From positions 1,116,001 through 1,180,000 of the forward strand of contig NZ_JAKFGM010000001.1 in assembly GCF_021502585.1 (NCBI RefSeq): 64,000 bases of DNA, given 5' to 3'. The notes beneath the pieces are model-generated. The model searched no databases and was not told the origin of the DNA. It was given only the letters and a program-made list of their open reading frames with translations. Each line of letters begins with the position of its first letter. Position 1 is the first letter of the stretch. Of the stretch, positions 62,593 through 64,000 are shown one piece after another. The position numbers were made by a program, and so were the translations under genes. This stretch comes from Sphingomonas cremea. GTDB lineage: Bacteria > Pseudomonadota > Alphaproteobacteria > Sphingomonadales > Sphingomonadaceae.

Positions 62593-63204
62593 CTAGTAAC
62601 CCATCAGGGCCAATACCTCTTTCCTGCTCCGCTCATCTTCGCGGAAGCAGCCCATCATCCGGCTGGTAGTCATCATCACGCCAGGCGTGCCCACCCCGCG
62701 CGCGGTCATGCAGGCATGGCTCGCCTCGATCACCACTGCGACACCCTTGGGGTTCAGATTGTCCCAGATGCAGTCGGCGACCTCGGCGGTCAGCCGCTCC
62801 TGGACCTGCAACCGGCGCGAAAAAGCGTGCAACACCCGCGCCAATTTGCTGATTCCAACCACTTTATCGGCCGGCAAATAGGCGATCGACGCCTTGCCGA
62901 TGATCGGCGCCATATGGTGCTCGCAATGCGACTGGAACGGAATGTCCTTCAGCAACACGATCTCGTCATAGCCGCCTACCTCATAAAAGATCCGCGAAAG
63001 ATGATGCGCCGGGTCCTCGGCATAGCCCCGCGCATATTCGCGCCATGCCCTGGCGACCCGCTTAGGGGTATCGAGCAGCCCCTCGCGGTCTGGATCGTCG
63101 CCTGCCCAGCGGATCAAGGTTCGCACCGCCTCCGCCACGTCATCGGGGACCGCGACCTTGGGCGCCCCTTGGACCAGGTCGCCATCTTCAGGACTGCACG
63201 GCAT
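62593..63204 (-). CDS. folE: GTP cyclohydrolase I
   Basis: 203 residues from ATG 63204; the longer frame overlaps the previous gene. It converts GTP to dihydroneopterin triphosphate, the first step of folate synthesis. Key features: [19 protein letters not shown], the zinc site [20 protein letters not shown], and [16 protein letters not shown] with the second zinc Cys, then [14 protein letters not shown]. The length is usual. Its start overlaps the stop of the FAD/NAD(P)-binding gene by 17 bp. Confidence 0.95.
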   Translation of the reverse strand: MPCSPEDGDLVQGAPKVAVPDDVAEAVRTLIRWAGDDPDREGLLDTPKRVARAWREYARGYAEDPAHHLSRIFYEVGGYDEIVLLKDIPFQSHCEHHMAPIIGKASIAYLPADKVVGISKLARVLHAFSRRLQVQERLTAEVADCIWDNLNPKGVAVVIEASHACMTARGVGTPGVMMTTSRMMGCFREDERSRKEVLALMGY

Positions 63205-64000
63205 GTTCAAGCTCCATGGCAATATCGGCCGCAACCGCCGCGACTTGCCCCCTGATATCAGGCACCGCGACAATCTCCCAAAACTTCCCTTTGGTCAGCG
63301 GTCCCAGGGCCCAGGCCTGCTCCGCACCCAACACGCGCGAGCCATTGTCGACTTTGAGCCCCATGCCAAGGCCGTCCGGCCGCGCCAGCCCGGCCTTGAA
63401 CAGGTCTTGCAGAACCTTGTCCCCGCTGTCCGCGATGCTCCCCAAGGGCCCGGTGCAGTTAACTGTCAGCGCAAAGGACTGCGGCTCACCGCCGGAGGGC
63501 GCGGAAGCGCCCCGCCGTGCAATTTCGACCCACAGGGCACCCTCCTCCTCGCGCATCGAGACGATCCGTCCGGCGACAATCTCCAACCTATCCTCGCCGA
63601 TCAACCGGGCGATCCGCGCGGCCACTTCCGGCGCGATGCGATGCCGGTGAACATCCCACCACGGCCGCGCATGGCGAATGAAGCGCCGCTGCTGGCCGTC
63701 ATCGAGCGCCTGCCACAAGGCGTGGCTATGCGGCCGCAAGCTATCGACCGCTGCTCGCCAGCCAACTTTCGCGCCGCGCCGCCTGAGCCAGCGCCACAGG
63801 CCCAGCACCGATCCCTGCGGGACATCGTCCAGATCGACTGGAGCGGAATCGAATGCGGAGTGGCCCCTCGGCGCAAGTCCGCGCCGCGACAGCGCGACAA
63901 TTCGCCCGCGATGCCCCGCCTCATCCAGGCTCAGCACCACATCGACCATGGTCAGGCCGGTCCCGATGATCAGCACATCCGCCCCGCTGGCGGCAACCCG
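63188..64000 (-). CDS. FAD/NAD(P)-binding oxidoreductase, C-terminal part
   Basis: The frame is open to the right edge, so the gene starts outside the window. A second dinucleotide site reads [20 protein letters not shown], and then [15 protein letters not shown] and [20 protein letters not shown]. The C-terminus has [20 protein letters not shown] and [20 protein letters not shown]. This is the FAD-NAD(P)-binding family (YdhS-like). Substrate unknown. It overlaps the start of folE. Confidence 0.87.
   Translation of the reverse strand, partial: RVAASGADVLIIGTGLTMVDVVLSLDEAGHRGRIVALSRRGLAPRGHSAFDSAPVDLDDVPQGSVLGLWRWLRRRGAKVGWRAAVDSLRPHSHALWQALDDGQQRRFIRHARPWWDVHRHRIAPEVAARIARLIGEDRLEIVAGRIVSMREEEGALWVEIARRGASAPSGGEPQSFALTVNCTGPLGSIADSGDKVLQDLFKAGLARPDGLGMGLKVDNGSRVLGAEQAWALGPLTKGKFWEIVAVPDIRGQVAAVAADIAMELEHAVQS

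Overview
The window is high-GC alphaproteobacterial chromosome, most likely from the order Sphingomonadales (a Sphingomonas/Sphingomicrobium-type genome). This rests on an UrcA-family protein, a poly-proline outer-membrane barrel protein, DUF2793/GTA-type phage remnants, many secreted exopeptidases and amidohydrolases, and a short intergenic hairpin repeat of a kind I associate with this group. No rRNA, tRNA, CRISPR array or complete insertion sequence was found.

Layout. 1-1925 is the 3' part of uvrA. Convergent to it lies a leftward operon (4811-1944): a membrane-anchored DUF2726 nuclease-fold protein, a gamma-glutamylcyclotransferase-like protein, and a reverse transcriptase of the Abi/UG (defence-associated) type with a long helical C-terminus. 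The reverse transcriptase gene is clearly AT-richer than its surroundings; this is the best candidate for an undescribed system. 4.9-9.3 kb holds housekeeping and envelope genes (GFA, GST, Cu-Zn SOD, outer-membrane barrel). 9.4-12.8 kb is a ruined gene-transfer-agent/prophage region with two deletion scars: terminase joined to tail fibre, and head-tail connector joined to tail protein. An acyltransferase gene sits between them. 13-19.6 kb has membrane proteins, a small secreted-protein gene with an in-frame TGA, UrcA, a potassium channel, an arylsulfatase and a Crp-family regulator.

19.7-31.5 kb is rich in secreted peptidases, an amidohydrolase and TPR proteins, plus LysR/SDR/tautomerase and ArsR/AHSA1 cassettes. 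It carries many copies of the hairpin repeat. 31.6-36.3 kb has a TIR-TM-TPR protein, a methyltransferase and a sulfotransferase. 36.3-40 kb has an sRNA candidate and an operon of a 33-residue membrane peptide, a di-iron protein and OsmC, divergent from a SARP-type regulator fused to an alpha/beta hydrolase. 40-45.6 kb has a rhodanese, MerR/MFS, a PLP enzyme, a second Crp-family regulator and a histidine kinase.

45.7-64 kb has DUF1254, DUF2147, a KaiC-like ATPase coupled to a hybrid histidine kinase, a heme/HAMP membrane sensor overlapping or abutting a TIR protein, an ABC-F ATPase with a frameshifted 3' end, several small membrane and secreted proteins, folE and the 3' part of an FAD/NAD(P)-binding gene.

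Working together: several units look like sensor plus output pairs (heme-HAMP plus TIR, KaiC plus hybrid kinase, SARP-hydrolase plus di-iron operon). The two Crp-family genes share a matching 20-bp element in their upstream regions, which suggests one regulon. All functional statements come from reading motifs and context; no database search was run.
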